From the NCBI RefSeq assembly GCF_000718025.1, contig NZ_JODS01000005.1, positions 186,001-250,000 on the forward strand: 64,000 nucleotides of DNA. The letters run 5' to 3'. The notes beneath the pieces are model-generated. The model worked only from the letters and a program-made list of their open reading frames with translations, had not been told where the DNA came from and ran no database searches. The position numbers and the translations under genes are program-made. Source of the DNA: Kitasatospora purpeofusca. Its GTDB lineage: Bacteria; Actinomycetota; Actinomycetes; Streptomycetales; Streptomycetaceae. Of this stretch, positions 16,840 to 25,226 are shown piece by piece; position 1 is the stretch's first letter, and the number at the start of each line of letters is the position of its first letter.

Positions 16840-17793
16840 ATGACGGTCAACAAGCACATCGAGGACTTCCACGGCCTGCCGGTCTTCGACTTCGTCACGG
16901 CCGTCGACGCGGGCGACGAGCTTCCGGAAGCAGGAGCGGTCGCCTGGAAGATCGGCGTCGAGATCGACTCCGAGCAGGACTGGACCGCCCGGTGGGGGCA
17001 GTTCCTCGACCGGGTGGACTCCGCCTCGGTGACGGCCGTGGTGGTCGGCGAGTGGTCGCACGACGGCCCGATGAGCTTCGCCGGACCGATGGCCGCCCTC
17101 CTGGAGGCGGCCGACCGGCTGCCCGCGCTGCGCGGGCTGTTCCTCGGCGACATCACGTACGAGGAGAACGAGATCTCCTGGATCCAGATGGTCGACGTGA
17201 CACCGGTGCTGACGACCTTCCCGCTGCTCACCGAGCTGGTGGCGCGCGGTGCCTCCGGCGAGTACGCGGAGGACGGGGGCTTGGCGCTCCAGCCGCTGCG
17301 GCACGAGCACCTGCGGGCGCTGCGCTTCGAGTCGGGCGGCCTCACCGGGGAGGTGCCGCGGGCGGTCGCGGCGAGCGAGCTGCCCGCGCTGGAGCGGCTG
17401 GAGTTCTGGCTCGGTGTGGACGCGTACGGCGGCACGACCAGCACGGCCGATCTGGAGCCGTTCCTGGACGGCGGCCGGTTCCCCGCGCTGCGCCACCTCG
17501 GCCTGCAGAACAGCGTGTTCCAGGACGAGATCGCCGCCGCCCTCGCGCACGCCCCCGTGGTGGCCCGGCTGGAGTCGCTGAACCTGTCGATGGGCGCGTT
17601 CACCGACGAGGGTGCGACGGCACTGCTCGACGGCCAGCCGCTGACCCATCTCAAGCGCCTCGACCTGCACCACCACTACCTCAGCCAGGGCATGCAGCAG
17701 CGGCTGCGGGAGGCCCTGCCGGGGGTCGAACTCGACCTCTCCGAGGGCGGAAAGCCCGACGACCGGTGGCAGTACGTGGCGGTGGCCGAGTAG
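16840..17793 (+). CDS. STM4015-family protein (leucine-rich-repeat-like), copy 1
   Basis: 317 residues. It belongs to the family named after Salmonella STM4015. Regularly spaced Leu motifs (PALRGLFLGDI, LPALERLEFWLGV, FPALRHLGLQNS, ARLESLNLSMG, THLKRLDLHHHYLS) give a leucine-rich-repeat-like solenoid, and the LDLHHHYLS segment is conserved. Function is not established. Ribosome site AGGAG precedes the ATG. It opens a run of six same-strand genes whose other members are STM4014, STM4013, STM4012 and STM4011 families. The next gene is a second, same-length copy, a tandem duplication. By context it may present or recognise a peptide or protein partner for the radical SAM enzymes; this is inference. 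Confidence 0.88.
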   Translation: MTVNKHIEDFHGLPVFDFVTAVDAGDELPEAGAVAWKIGVEIDSEQDWTARWGQFLDRVDSASVTAVVVGEWSHDGPMSFAGPMAALLEAADRLPALRGLFLGDITYEENEISWIQMVDVTPVLTTFPLLTELVARGASGEYAEDGGLALQPLRHEHLRALRFESGGLTGEVPRAVAASELPALERLEFWLGVDAYGGTTSTADLEPFLDGGRFPALRHLGLQNSVFQDEIAAALAHAPVVARLESLNLSMGAFTDEGATALLDGQPLTHLKRLDLHHHYLSQGMQQRLREALPGVELDLSEGGKPDDRWQYVAVAE

Positions 17794-17922
17794 CCCGCCC
17801 GCCCGGGGCCTGCCTTCCGGTGGCCGCCCCGGGCACCCCGCCCGACCGTTCCCGCACCTGCCGCACTCACCGCACCCGCCGCAGTCGCAGAAGTCACCGA
17901 AATCGCCGCCCAGGGGGCACCC

Positions 17923-18876
17923 GTGATCATCACCAGCACCACCGACCGCTTCCTGCACCTGCCGGTCGTCGACTTCTCGGTCGACAAGCCCCGCCGGAGC
18001 AACCGGGGCGACCGGATCGAACTCCCGGAGCCGGGCACCGTCGCCTGGCGGCTCGCCGTGGCGTACGGCTCGGAGGGCGGCTTCGAGGCCCTCTGGTCCG
18101 CCTTCCTGGAGGCCGTCGACCCGGCCGCCGTCCGCGGGCTGGTCCTCGGCCCCTGGTGGATCCAGGACTACACCCCGGTGTCCGAGGCGCTCTCCAGGAT
18201 CGTCGCCGACGCCGACCGGTTCCCGGCCCTGGAGGGCCTGTTCATCGGCGACGTCTCGTCCGAGGACTGCGAGATCTCCTGGCTGGAGATGTCCGACGTC
18301 ACCCCGGCCCTGAAGGCGTTCCCCCGGCTGACCGACCTCGTGGTGCGCGGCGGCAACGGGCTGCGGCTCGAGCCCTTCCGGCACGAGCGGCTGACCCATC
18401 TGCGGTTCGAGACCGGCGGGCTGCCGGGCCGGGTGGTCCGGGGGGTCACCGCGAGCGAGCTGCCCGCCCTGGAGAGCCTGGAGCTGTGGTTCGGCGTCGA
18501 CGAGTACGGCGGCGACGCGACGATCGACGACGTCGCACCGCTGCTGGCCGGCACCCGGCTGCCGGCGCTGCGCCACCTCGGCCTGCAGAACAGCGAGTTC
18601 CAGGACGAGATCGCCGCCGCCGTCGCGCACGCCCCCGTGGTGGCGCAGCTGAGCACGCTGAGCCTGTCCATGGGCGTGCTGAGCGACGAGGGCGCCACCG
18701 CGCTGCTGGACGGCCAGCCGCTCACCCACCTCAAGAGCCTCGACCTGCACCACCACTACCTCAGCGAGGCCATGCAGGAGCGGATCCGGGAGGCCCTGCC
18801 GGGCGTGGACGTCGACCTCTCCGACGCCGAGGAGGAGGACGAGGACGAATGGCGCTACGTCGAGGTCTCCGAGTAG
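17923..18876 (+). CDS. STM4015-family protein, copy 2
   Basis: 317 residues, the same length as copy 1 and closely related along its whole length: VAWRLAV, GLFIGDVSSEDCEISWLEM, LPALESLELWFGVDEYGG, LPALRHLGLQNSEFQDEIAAAVAHAPVV and LKSLDLHHHYLS. The C-terminal tail is more acidic (DAEEEDEDEW). GTG at 17923 follows GGGGG. The 129-bp gap from copy 1 has short CCGCA-type repeats and no obvious terminator. Divergence is strongest in the N-terminal 40 residues, so the two may bind different partners. It is 10 bp from the STM4014 gene. Confidence 0.88.
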   Translation: MIITSTTDRFLHLPVVDFSVDKPRRSNRGDRIELPEPGTVAWRLAVAYGSEGGFEALWSAFLEAVDPAAVRGLVLGPWWIQDYTPVSEALSRIVADADRFPALEGLFIGDVSSEDCEISWLEMSDVTPALKAFPRLTDLVVRGGNGLRLEPFRHERLTHLRFETGGLPGRVVRGVTASELPALESLELWFGVDEYGGDATIDDVAPLLAGTRLPALRHLGLQNSEFQDEIAAAVAHAPVVAQLSTLSLSMGVLSDEGATALLDGQPLTHLKSLDLHHHYLSEAMQERIREALPGVDVDLSDAEEEDEDEWRYVEVSE

Positions 18877-18886
18877 GCGCGGGCCG

Positions 18887-20116
18887 ATGCTGACGACCCC
18901 GCGGGCCTTCGGCCCCGCTCCGGCCCGGGTGGGCCACCGGCTCCCGCAGGACGGGCGGCTGACCGTGCTCGGCAATCCCGGCCACCGCCGGGTGACGCTG
19001 TTCGCGGCCGCCGCCCGGGCCGCCGGGCTCCCCGAGCCCGCCGTCCTGCCCTGGATCGATCTGCTGCGCGGTACCCACCGGGTCCCCCCGGGCGCCGTGC
19101 TGCGGATCGAGTCCCCGGGCGAGGACGAAGCCGTGGACACGCTGCTGCGCGGCCCGGTGCTCGGCGCGGACTACGCGGCGACCCGGGTCGAGGGCGGCGC
19201 GGCCTGGTACGCCGGGGTGACGGCCGCGCTGCGCACGCTGGCGGCGACCCCGGGGGTCGTGCTGCTCGGTGATCCGGAGGAGATCGCCGTGATGTTCGAC
19301 AAACGGCGGACGCACGCCCTGCTGGCGGCGGCCGGGGTCCCGGTGCCGCGCGCCCTGGAGGGCGGCGCCGTCGCCGGCTGGGACGACCTCAAGGCGCGGT
19401 TGGACGCCGCCGGGCTGCGCCGGGTCTTCGTCAAACCGTCCCACGGCTCGTCCGCCTCGGGCGTGGTGGCGTTGGAGTTCGGTCCGCGCGGCCAGTTGCG
19501 GGCCACCACCTCGGTGGAGCTCGCCGACGGCCGGATGCACAACTCGCTGCGGGTCCGCCGCTACCAGGAGGAACGCCAGGTGGCGGAGCTGGTCGACCGG
19601 CTCGCCCCGGACGGCCTGCACGTCGAGCAGTGGGTGCCGAAGGCCTCCCAGTCGGGCCGCTCGGCGGACCTGCGGGTCGTGGTCGTCGCCGGGCGGGCGA
19701 CCCATGCGGTGGTCCGCACCAGCGACCGGCCGATGACCAACCTCCACCTCGGCGGTGCCCGGGGCAGTCTGGAGCTGGCCCGGGAGGCCGCCGGACCGGC
19801 CTGGCCGGACCTCCTGGAGACGGCGGAGCGGGCGGCCGCCTGCTTCCCCGGCTCGCTGACGGTCGGCGTCGACGTGCTGCCGACCGCCGCCTGGCGGCGC
19901 ACGGTGGTCGGCGAGGTCAACGCCTTCGGGGACCTGCTGCCCCGACTCACCGGCCTGCCGGGCGGGCCGGCGGAGGGCCTCGACACCTACGCCGCCCAGC
20001 TCGCCGCGCTCGGCGCCGCCCCGCTCGCGGCAGCCGCACCGCCCGGGGCGACGGACCCGGCGACGCACCCGACACGCCCGACGCACCCGAACCATCCACG
20101 TACGGAAAAGCCCTGA
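18887..20116 (+). CDS. STM4014-family ATP-grasp protein
   Basis: 409 residues. An ATP-grasp fold is visible in MFDKRRTHALLAAAGVPVPRAL (pre-grasp/first lobe), RVFVKPSHGSSASGVVALEF (nucleotide-binding lysine and flexible glycine loop) and VGVDVLPT...VGEVNAFGDLLPRL (acidic metal ligands then the Glu/Asn ligand). It should ligate a carboxylate to an amine or thiol using ATP; the substrate is unknown. The C-terminal 40 residues are a Thr/Pro/His-rich tail. The start ATG 18887 is 10 bp past the STM4015 copy 2 stop; its TGA overlaps the next ATG (ATGA). Confidence 0.86.
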   Translation: MLTTPRAFGPAPARVGHRLPQDGRLTVLGNPGHRRVTLFAAAARAAGLPEPAVLPWIDLLRGTHRVPPGAVLRIESPGEDEAVDTLLRGPVLGADYAATRVEGGAAWYAGVTAALRTLAATPGVVLLGDPEEIAVMFDKRRTHALLAAAGVPVPRALEGGAVAGWDDLKARLDAAGLRRVFVKPSHGSSASGVVALEFGPRGQLRATTSVELADGRMHNSLRVRRYQEERQVAELVDRLAPDGLHVEQWVPKASQSGRSADLRVVVVAGRATHAVVRTSDRPMTNLHLGGARGSLELAREAAGPAWPDLLETAERAAACFPGSLTVGVDVLPTAAWRRTVVGEVNAFGDLLPRLTGLPGGPAEGLDTYAAQLAALGAAPLAAAAPPGATDPATHPTRPTHPNHPRTEKP

Positions 20117-21126
20117 TGAGCCACCGCACCGCCGCCACCGCCCCCACCATCGACCCGACCGCCGACCCTGGCACCTCCCCCTCCCCTGGTCCCGCCGATC
20201 CCGACATGAACGCCGTGGTGGGCAGCCACGACCTGTTGCTGGTCACCCTGGACACCCTGCGCTTCGACGTCGCCGAGGAGCTGGCCGCCGCCGGGCGGAT
20301 CCCGAACCTGGCCGCCCGCCTTCCCGGCGGGCGCTGGGAGCGGCGGCACTCCCCCGGCAGTTTCACCTACGCCGCCCACCAGGCGATCCTGGCCGGCTTC
20401 CTGCCGACCCCGGCCTCGCCCGGCGGGCCGCACCCGCGGCTGTTCGCCGCCCGATTCGCCGGGTCGGAGAGCACCGCGCCGCGCACCTGGGTGTTCGACG
20501 CCCCCGACCTGCCGGGCGCGCTCGCCTCGGCCGGCTACCGGACGGTCTGCATCGGCGGCGTCGGCTTCTTCAACAAGCAGGGCCCGCTGGGCTCGGTGCT
20601 GCCGGGCCTGTTCCAGGAGAGCCACTGGGCGCCGGAGATGGGCGTCCCCTCGCCGACCTCCTTCGAGGCGCAGGTCGACCGGGCCGAGCGGGTGGCGGCC
20701 GAGCAGCCCGCCGGGCAGCCGCTGTTCCTGTTCGTCAATGTCCCGGCGCTGCACCAGCCGAACTGGTTCCACCTGCCCGGTGCGACGCGCGAGCACGGCG
20801 ACAGCAGGGAGAGCCACGCCGCCGCGCTGGAGTACGTGGACGCCCACATCGGCCGACTGTTCGCGGCGATGAGCGCGCGACGGCCGTGCTTCGCCATCGT
20901 CTGCTCGGACCACGGCACGGCCTACGGGGAGGACGGCTACACCGGCCACCGGATCGGCCACGAGGTGGTCTGGACGGTCCCGTACGCCCACTTCACGCTG
21001 CCCGCGACGACCGCGCCCGCGGTGCCCGCCCCGTCCTCCGCACCCGCCTCGTCCTCCGCACCCGCCTCGTCCTCCGTGCCCGCCTCGTCCGCCGCAGCCG
21101 CCCCGACCGCCGAGGAGACCGTATGA
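20116..21126 (+). CDS. STM4013-family hydrolase (alkaline phosphatase/sulfatase superfamily)
   Basis: 336 residues. Sulfatase-like features: LLLVTLDTLRFD for the first metal ligand, HSPGSFTYAAHQAILAGFLPT at the nucleophile position (Ser/Thr, with no CxPxR sulfatase signature), and CFAIVCSDHGTAYGEDGYTGHRIGHE, where DHG and the later His are metal ligands. Family members are annotated as hydrolases; the bond cleaved is unknown. It starts at the ATGA overlap with STM4014 and has GGAAAAG upstream. The tail after residue 300 is a Pro/Ala/Ser string built from an 18-bp tandem repeat. Confidence 0.86.
   Translation: MSHRTAATAPTIDPTADPGTSPSPGPADPDMNAVVGSHDLLLVTLDTLRFDVAEELAAAGRIPNLAARLPGGRWERRHSPGSFTYAAHQAILAGFLPTPASPGGPHPRLFAARFAGSESTAPRTWVFDAPDLPGALASAGYRTVCIGGVGFFNKQGPLGSVLPGLFQESHWAPEMGVPSPTSFEAQVDRAERVAAEQPAGQPLFLFVNVPALHQPNWFHLPGATREHGDSRESHAAALEYVDAHIGRLFAAMSARRPCFAIVCSDHGTAYGEDGYTGHRIGHEVVWTVPYAHFTLPATTAPAVPAPSSAPASSSAPASSSVPASSAAAAPTAEETV
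21033..21086 (+). repeat. 18-bp in-frame tandem repeat, three units
   Basis: Units of GTCCTCCGCACCCGCCTC at 21033, 21051 and 21069 (the last with one or two changes) encode Ser/Ala/Pro in the tail of the STM4013-family protein. The period keeps the frame, so copy number can vary without loss of the gene. Confidence 0.85.
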
Positions 21127-22523
21127 CCACCGCCCCCGCCGCGCCGGCCGTCCTCCCCGACGGGTCCGCGGGCTCCTCCCCGTACCAGTCGTACGTGTAC
21201 GCCTACCCGCACAAGACGGCGTACCGCGACCTGCCGGACCGTCCGCCGCTGCGCGAGCTGTGGGCGGGCGAGTCGCAGCACGCGCTCTCGCTCTACCTGC
21301 ACATCCCGTTCTGCGAGGTGCGCTGCGGCTTCTGCAACCTGTTCACCCGGATCGGCGGCCCGGACGGGCTGACCACCGCGTACCTGGACGCGCTCGACCG
21401 GCAGGCGGGCGCCGTCCGCGCGGCACTGGACGAGGGGGCCGGGTTCGCGCTGGCCGCGTTCGGCGGCGGCACCCCGACGTATCTGAGCGCCGCCGAGCTG
21501 GAGCGGCTCTGCGACATCGCCGAGCACCGGATGGGCGCCGACCTGCGGGCGATCCCGCTCTCGGTCGAGGCCTCGCCCGCCACGGCCACCGCCGACCGCC
21601 TCGCCGTGCTGGCGGAGCGCGGCACCACGCGGCTGAGCCTGGGGGTGCAGTCCTTCGTCGACGCGGAGGCCCGCTCCGCCGTCCGACCGCAGAAGCGCGC
21701 CGAGGTGGAGGCCGCGCTGGGCCGGATCCGGGACGCCGGGTTCCCGGTCCTCAACATCGACCTCATCTACGGCATCGACGGCCAGACGGAGGCGAGCTGG
21801 CTCCGGTCGCTGGACGCCGCACTCGCCTGGCGGCCCGAGGAGCTGTACCTGTACCCGCTGTACGTCCGGCCGTTGACCGGGCTGGCCCGGCGCGGGGAGG
21901 CGGAGAGCCCCGCCGAGTGGGACACCCGGCGGCTCGCGCTCTACCGGGCCGGCCGCGACCACCTGCTCGCCCACGGCTACGAGCAGGTGTCGATGCGGAT
22001 GTTCCGCCGGGCGGCCGCGCCGCAGGCCGGGGTGAGCGAGTACGCCTGCCAGACCGACGGCATGGTCGGCCTCGGCTGCGGCGCCCGCTCCTACACCTCC
22101 CGTCTGCACTACTCCTTCGACTACGCGGTGGACGCGACGGAGGTGCGCCGCATCATCGACGACTACGTGGCGACCCCGGCGTTCGACCGCGCGGTGGTCG
22201 GCCGGGCGATGACGCCGCCGGAGGCGCGGCGCCGGCACCTCGTGCAGTCGCTGCTCCAGGCGGAGGGGCTGGCGCTCGCCGACTACCGGGACCGCTTCGG
22301 GAGCACCCCGGTCGAGGACTTCCCGGCCGAGTTCGAGGCCTTCGCCGCACGCGGCTGGCTGGCGGAGGACTCCCTGGGCGTGGCCACCGGTCCTGCGGAT
22401 CGCACCGATCCCGCCGAGCGGCTCAGGCTCTCGCCCGAGGGTCTGGCGCACTCGGACGCGGTCGGCCCGATGCTGTTCTCCCCCGAGGTCCGCGCGTTGA
22501 TGGCGGAGTACGAGGCGAAATGA
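21123..22523 (+). CDS. STM4012-family radical SAM enzyme (HemN/HemW-like)
   Basis: 466 residues. LYLHIPFCEVRCGFCNLF gives the CX3CX2C radical SAM cluster motif (Cys at about residues 64, 68, 71). AFGGGTPTYLSAAEL, LSVEASPATAT, TRLSLGVQSF and NIDLIYGIDGQ follow the HemN/HemW pattern. The second half has the HemN C-terminal layout ending in a winged-helix-like part. Despite the likeness, the cluster context argues against a haem role. It starts at an ATGA overlap with the STM4013 gene and ends in an ATGA overlap with STM4011, so it is translationally coupled both ways. Confidence 0.9.
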   Translation: MTTAPAAPAVLPDGSAGSSPYQSYVYAYPHKTAYRDLPDRPPLRELWAGESQHALSLYLHIPFCEVRCGFCNLFTRIGGPDGLTTAYLDALDRQAGAVRAALDEGAGFALAAFGGGTPTYLSAAELERLCDIAEHRMGADLRAIPLSVEASPATATADRLAVLAERGTTRLSLGVQSFVDAEARSAVRPQKRAEVEAALGRIRDAGFPVLNIDLIYGIDGQTEASWLRSLDAALAWRPEELYLYPLYVRPLTGLARRGEAESPAEWDTRRLALYRAGRDHLLAHGYEQVSMRMFRRAAAPQAGVSEYACQTDGMVGLGCGARSYTSRLHYSFDYAVDATEVRRIIDDYVATPAFDRAVVGRAMTPPEARRRHLVQSLLQAEGLALADYRDRFGSTPVEDFPAEFEAFAARGWLAEDSLGVATGPADRTDPAERLRLSPEGLAHSDAVGPMLFSPEVRALMAEYEAK

Positions 22524-23464
22524 CCTTCCTCGGTATGCCCGCGCCCGGGCCCGCCCCGGCCCCGACACACACCCCGTCCCCGGGGCCCGCCCCGGCCCCG
22601 GCGTCCGGGCCGCTCGACCTCGCTCTGCTCTACCGGGGCCCGCTGGCCTCCTGCGACTACGACTGTCCGTACTGCCCGTTCGCCAAGCGGCGCGACACGC
22701 CCGGGCAACTCCGGGCCGACCGGGCCGCGTTGGAGCGCTTCACCGGCTGGGTGGCCGGACGCGGCGGATCCGGGGACACCCTCTCGGTGCTGTTCACCCC
22801 GTGGGGCGAGGGGCTGGTGCGGTCCTGGTACCGGCGGGCCATGGTCGAGCTGAGCCGGCTGCCGCACGTACGGCGGGTCGCGATCCAGAGCAACCTCAGC
22901 TGTCGCACCGGCTGGCTGGCCGAGGCGGACCTCGACACCCTCGCGCTCTGGGTCACCTACCATCCCGGCCAGGTCGAGCACGGGCGCTTCCTCGCCAAGT
23001 GCCGCGAGCTGGACGCGCTCGGTGTGCGGTACAGCGTCGGCGTGGTGGGGCAGCCGGAGCACCTCGCGGCGGCCCGGCGGCTGCGCGCCGAGCTGTCCCC
23101 GGCGGTCTACCTGTGGATCAACGCCGCCGAGGGCCGCACCTACACCGACGCCGAGGCGGCCGACTGGACGGCCCTCGATCCGCTGTTCGGGTACAGCCGG
23201 CACGCCCACCCCAGCGCCGGCCGGGCCTGCCGCACCGGCGAGTCCGTGGTCTCGGTGGACGGCGACGGCACCGTCCGCCGCTGTCACTTCGTGCCCGAGG
23301 AGCTGGGCAACCTCTACGACGGGTCCTACCGGGCCCGGCTCGGCCCGCGGGCCTGCCCGCTGCCGGTCTGCGACTGCCACATCGGTTATGTGCACCTGGA
23401 GACGCTGCCGCTGTACGAGGTCTTCGCGGGCGGTGTGCTGGAGCGGATCCCCCACAGCCGGTGA
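22520..23464 (+). CDS. STM4011-family radical SAM enzyme
   Basis: 314 residues. CDYDCPYCPF supplies the CX3CX2C [4Fe-4S] site near residue 45. LFTPWGEG and IQSNLSCRTGWL follow in the core. The C-terminal part has a cysteine set (GRACRTGE, VRRCHFVPEE, ACPLPVCDCHIGY) that looks like an auxiliary, SPASM-like cluster site, as in enzymes that modify peptides. The N-terminal 30 residues are Pro/Ala-rich. The ATG at 22520 overlaps the STM4012 stop. It closes the cluster. Peptide or protein modification is plausible but unproven, and no precursor gene is obvious unless the STM4015 proteins serve as scaffolds. Confidence 0.9.
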   Translation: MTFLGMPAPGPAPAPTHTPSPGPAPAPASGPLDLALLYRGPLASCDYDCPYCPFAKRRDTPGQLRADRAALERFTGWVAGRGGSGDTLSVLFTPWGEGLVRSWYRRAMVELSRLPHVRRVAIQSNLSCRTGWLAEADLDTLALWVTYHPGQVEHGRFLAKCRELDALGVRYSVGVVGQPEHLAAARRLRAELSPAVYLWINAAEGRTYTDAEAADWTALDPLFGYSRHAHPSAGRACRTGESVVSVDGDGTVRRCHFVPEELGNLYDGSYRARLGPRACPLPVCDCHIGYVHLETLPLYEVFAGGVLERIPHSR

Positions 23465-23565
23465 CGCCGCCCGCACGCTGCGGGGTACCTGCGCCCCGGC
23501 CCGGCTCCGGCCTGGCCGTGGCCCGGTCCACGTACCTACGCTGGGGGGAGGAGGAGGCGATCAGC

Positions 23566-23949
23566 ATGCTTGGAGACGCACCCTTGGTGGCGATCATTCC
23601 CGCCGCCGACGTGGCCCGGGCGAAGGCTTTCTACACCGACACCCTCGGCCTCAAGCTCACGGACGCCGGCCCGCACGGCGATCTGACCTTCGAGTGCGGA
23701 GGCAGCGAGTTCGGCATCTACGAGACACCCAGCGGCGGCCAGGCCGCCCACACCCTGGCCAGTTTCAAGGTCTCCGACCTGGACGCGGAGATGGCCGGAC
23801 TGCGCGGCAAGGGCGTCGTGTTCGAGGAGTACGACATGCCCGGCCTGAAGACGGTCGACGGCGTGGTCGAGGACGACGGCATGCGCGCGGCCTGGTTCAA
23901 GGACAGTGAAGGAAACATCCTCTGTCTGAACGAGCGCACCGCCGGCTGA
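23566..23949 (+). CDS. VOC-family (glyoxalase/bleomycin-resistance-like) protein
   Basis: 127 residues, a single VOC module of paired beta-alpha-beta-beta-beta units: VAIIPAADVARAKAFYTDTLGLKL for unit 1 and SFKVSDLDAEMAGLRGKGVVFEEYDMPG...AWFKDSEGNILCL for unit 2. The final E-G-N-I-L-C-L strand is the usual ending. Metal ligands cannot be assigned with confidence. The ATG at 23566 follows GGAGGAGG. It is separate from the STM cluster (100-bp gap) and ends at a strong terminator shared with ohrR. Confidence 0.87.
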   Translation: MLGDAPLVAIIPAADVARAKAFYTDTLGLKLTDAGPHGDLTFECGGSEFGIYETPSGGQAAHTLASFKVSDLDAEMAGLRGKGVVFEEYDMPGLKTVDGVVEDDGMRAAWFKDSEGNILCLNERTAG

Positions 23950-24018
23950 CCCGGCCGACCAGCTCGCAGCAGACAGAACTCGCAGCGGACAGGACCGGAC
24001 CGGACGTACCGCACACGT

Positions 24019-24057
24019 CCCCGGCCGGGCACCGCACAACGCGGTGCCCGGCCGGGG
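24019..24057. terminator. Bidirectional terminator between the VOC gene and ohrR
   Basis: A perfect 17-bp stem (24019-24035 with 24041-24057) and loop ACAAC between two convergent stop codons. Confidence 0.88.
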
Positions 24058-24086
24058 AACGAGGGAGCGAATGCCGCAGGCGGGCG

Positions 24087-24569
24087 TCAGCCCTCGGCGG
24101 CGAGGCCCGGAACGGCGTTGTCGAGGGCCTCGGTGACCTGGTCCAGCAGCACCCTCAGGGTGGCGAGCTGTTCGACCGGGAGTCCGGTCGCGACCAGGAG
24201 TCGGCGCGGCACCTGTCCGGCGCGCTCGCGCATCGCGGAGCCCTCGCCGGTGAGGCTGACGGTGACCGAGCGCTCGTCCTCCGGGCTGCGCTTGCGATGC
24301 ACCAGACCGGCCGCCTCCAACCGCTTGAGCAACGGGGAGAGGGTCCCCGAGTCCAGTCGGAGGTGTTCGCCGATCCGTTTCACCGGCAGTTCGCCGTGTT
24401 CCCAGAGCACGAGCATCACCAGGTACTGCGGATAAGTCAGGCCAAGATCCTTGAGCAACACCCGGTAGACACCGCCGAAGGCGCGGGAAGCCGCGTTCAG
24501 CGAGAAGCAGATCTGTCGGTCCAGGAGGAGCAGGTCGGCATCGTCGGGAAGGTCGGGCAGCACGGTCAT
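24087..24569 (-). CDS. ohrR: OhrR, MarR-family organic-peroxide sensor and repressor
   Basis: 160 residues. MarR winged helix: YPQYLVMLVLWEHGELPVKRIGEHLRLDSGTLSPLLKRLEAAGLVHR then the wing RSPEDERSVTVSLT. The N-terminal RQICFSLNAASRAF matches the OhrR reactive-cysteine helix (Cys at about residue 21), which is oxidised by organic hydroperoxides and releases DNA. It is divergent from ohr with an imperfect palindrome between them, the classic OhrR/Ohr arrangement, so it should repress both genes until peroxide arrives. ATG at 24569. Confidence 0.92.
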   Translation of the reverse strand: MTVLPDLPDDADLLLLDRQICFSLNAASRAFGGVYRVLLKDLGLTYPQYLVMLVLWEHGELPVKRIGEHLRLDSGTLSPLLKRLEAAGLVHRKRSPEDERSVTVSLTGEGSAMRERAGQVPRRLLVATGLPVEQLATLRVLLDQVTEALDNAVPGLAAEG

Positions 24570-24599
24570 GGGTCCATGGTAGCGACGACATGTGCCCTA

Positions 24600-24619
24600 T
24601 TAAGTTGTGCGCAATTGAA
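24600..24619. promoter_or_regulatory. Candidate OhrR operator overlapping the ohr promoter
   Basis: Arms TTAAGTTG (24600-24607) and CAATTGAA (24612-24619) match at 6 of 8 positions around TGCG. On the plus strand TTGTGC (24605-24610) and TCTACT (24628-24633), spaced 17, form a candidate ohr promoter inside the site. It is the AT-richest spot nearby. Confidence 0.55.
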
Positions 24620-24704
24620 TGGTGTGCTCTACTTGTTCTCGGAAGGCGGTCCGAACGGGCCGCCGGACCACCACTTCGTACGCAGGACGAAAGGGAACGG
24701 ACCC

Positions 24705-25115
24705 ATGGACGCGCTCTACACCGCAGTCGCCACCGCCAACGGCCGGGAGGGCCGCACCGTCAGCTCCGACGGTCAGCTGGACCTCGCGCTGGCGATGCCG
24801 CCCGGCCTCGGCGGCAGCGGTCAGGGCACCAACCCGGAGCAGCTGTTCGCCGCCGGTTACGCCGCCTGCTTCGCCAGCGCGCTGGGCCTGGTCGGCCGGC
24901 AGGCCAAGGTGGACACCGGCGAGATCTCGGTGACCGCCGAGGTGTCCATCGGCAAGGACGCCGAGGGCTTCGGCCTCGCGGTGGTCCTGCGGGTCGAGCT
25001 GCCCGAGGCGCTCGCGGGCGAGACCGGCCAGCTGCTGGTGAAGAAGGCCCACGAGGTGTGCCCGTACTCCCGCGCCACCCGCGGCAACATCCCGGTCGAG
25101 CTCGTCGTCGAGTAG
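24705..25115 (+). CDS. ohr: Organic hydroperoxide resistance protein Ohr
   Basis: 136 residues, OsmC/Ohr fold. The two peroxidatic/resolving cysteines are in GYAACFASAL (about residue 57) and HEVCPYSRATRGN (about residue 120), both in the exact Ohr context. Ohr reduces organic hydroperoxides using lipoylated protein thiols. The start MDALYTAV is placed by reading frame and has AAAGGGAACGGA upstream. Divergent from ohrR. Convergent with the SHOCT gene over a 19-bp terminator stem. Confidence 0.95.
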   Translation: MDALYTAVATANGREGRTVSSDGQLDLALAMPPGLGGSGQGTNPEQLFAAGYAACFASALGLVGRQAKVDTGEISVTAEVSIGKDAEGFGLAVVLRVELPEALAGETGQLLVKKAHEVCPYSRATRGNIPVELVVE

Positions 25116-25147
25116 TCACCGGCCGAGCCGTCACCGGCCCCGAACAC

Positions 25148-25189
25148 CGAGGGTGCCCCGCCGCGCGACCGCGCGGCGGGGCACCCTCG
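25148..25189. terminator. Long bidirectional terminator hairpin after ohr
   Basis: A perfect 19-bp stem (25148-25166 with 25171-25189) and a 4-base loop GACC between convergent genes. It is followed by two direct copies of CGGACGACGGCG. Confidence 0.88.
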
Positions 25190-25226
25190 CGTCGGCCCGA
25201 TCCAACGGACGACGGCGTCAGCCCGA

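Noticed and set aside
18761..20095. Minus-strand 444-codon frame opposite STM4014.
   Set aside because: Shadow of the ATP-grasp gene; no motifs.
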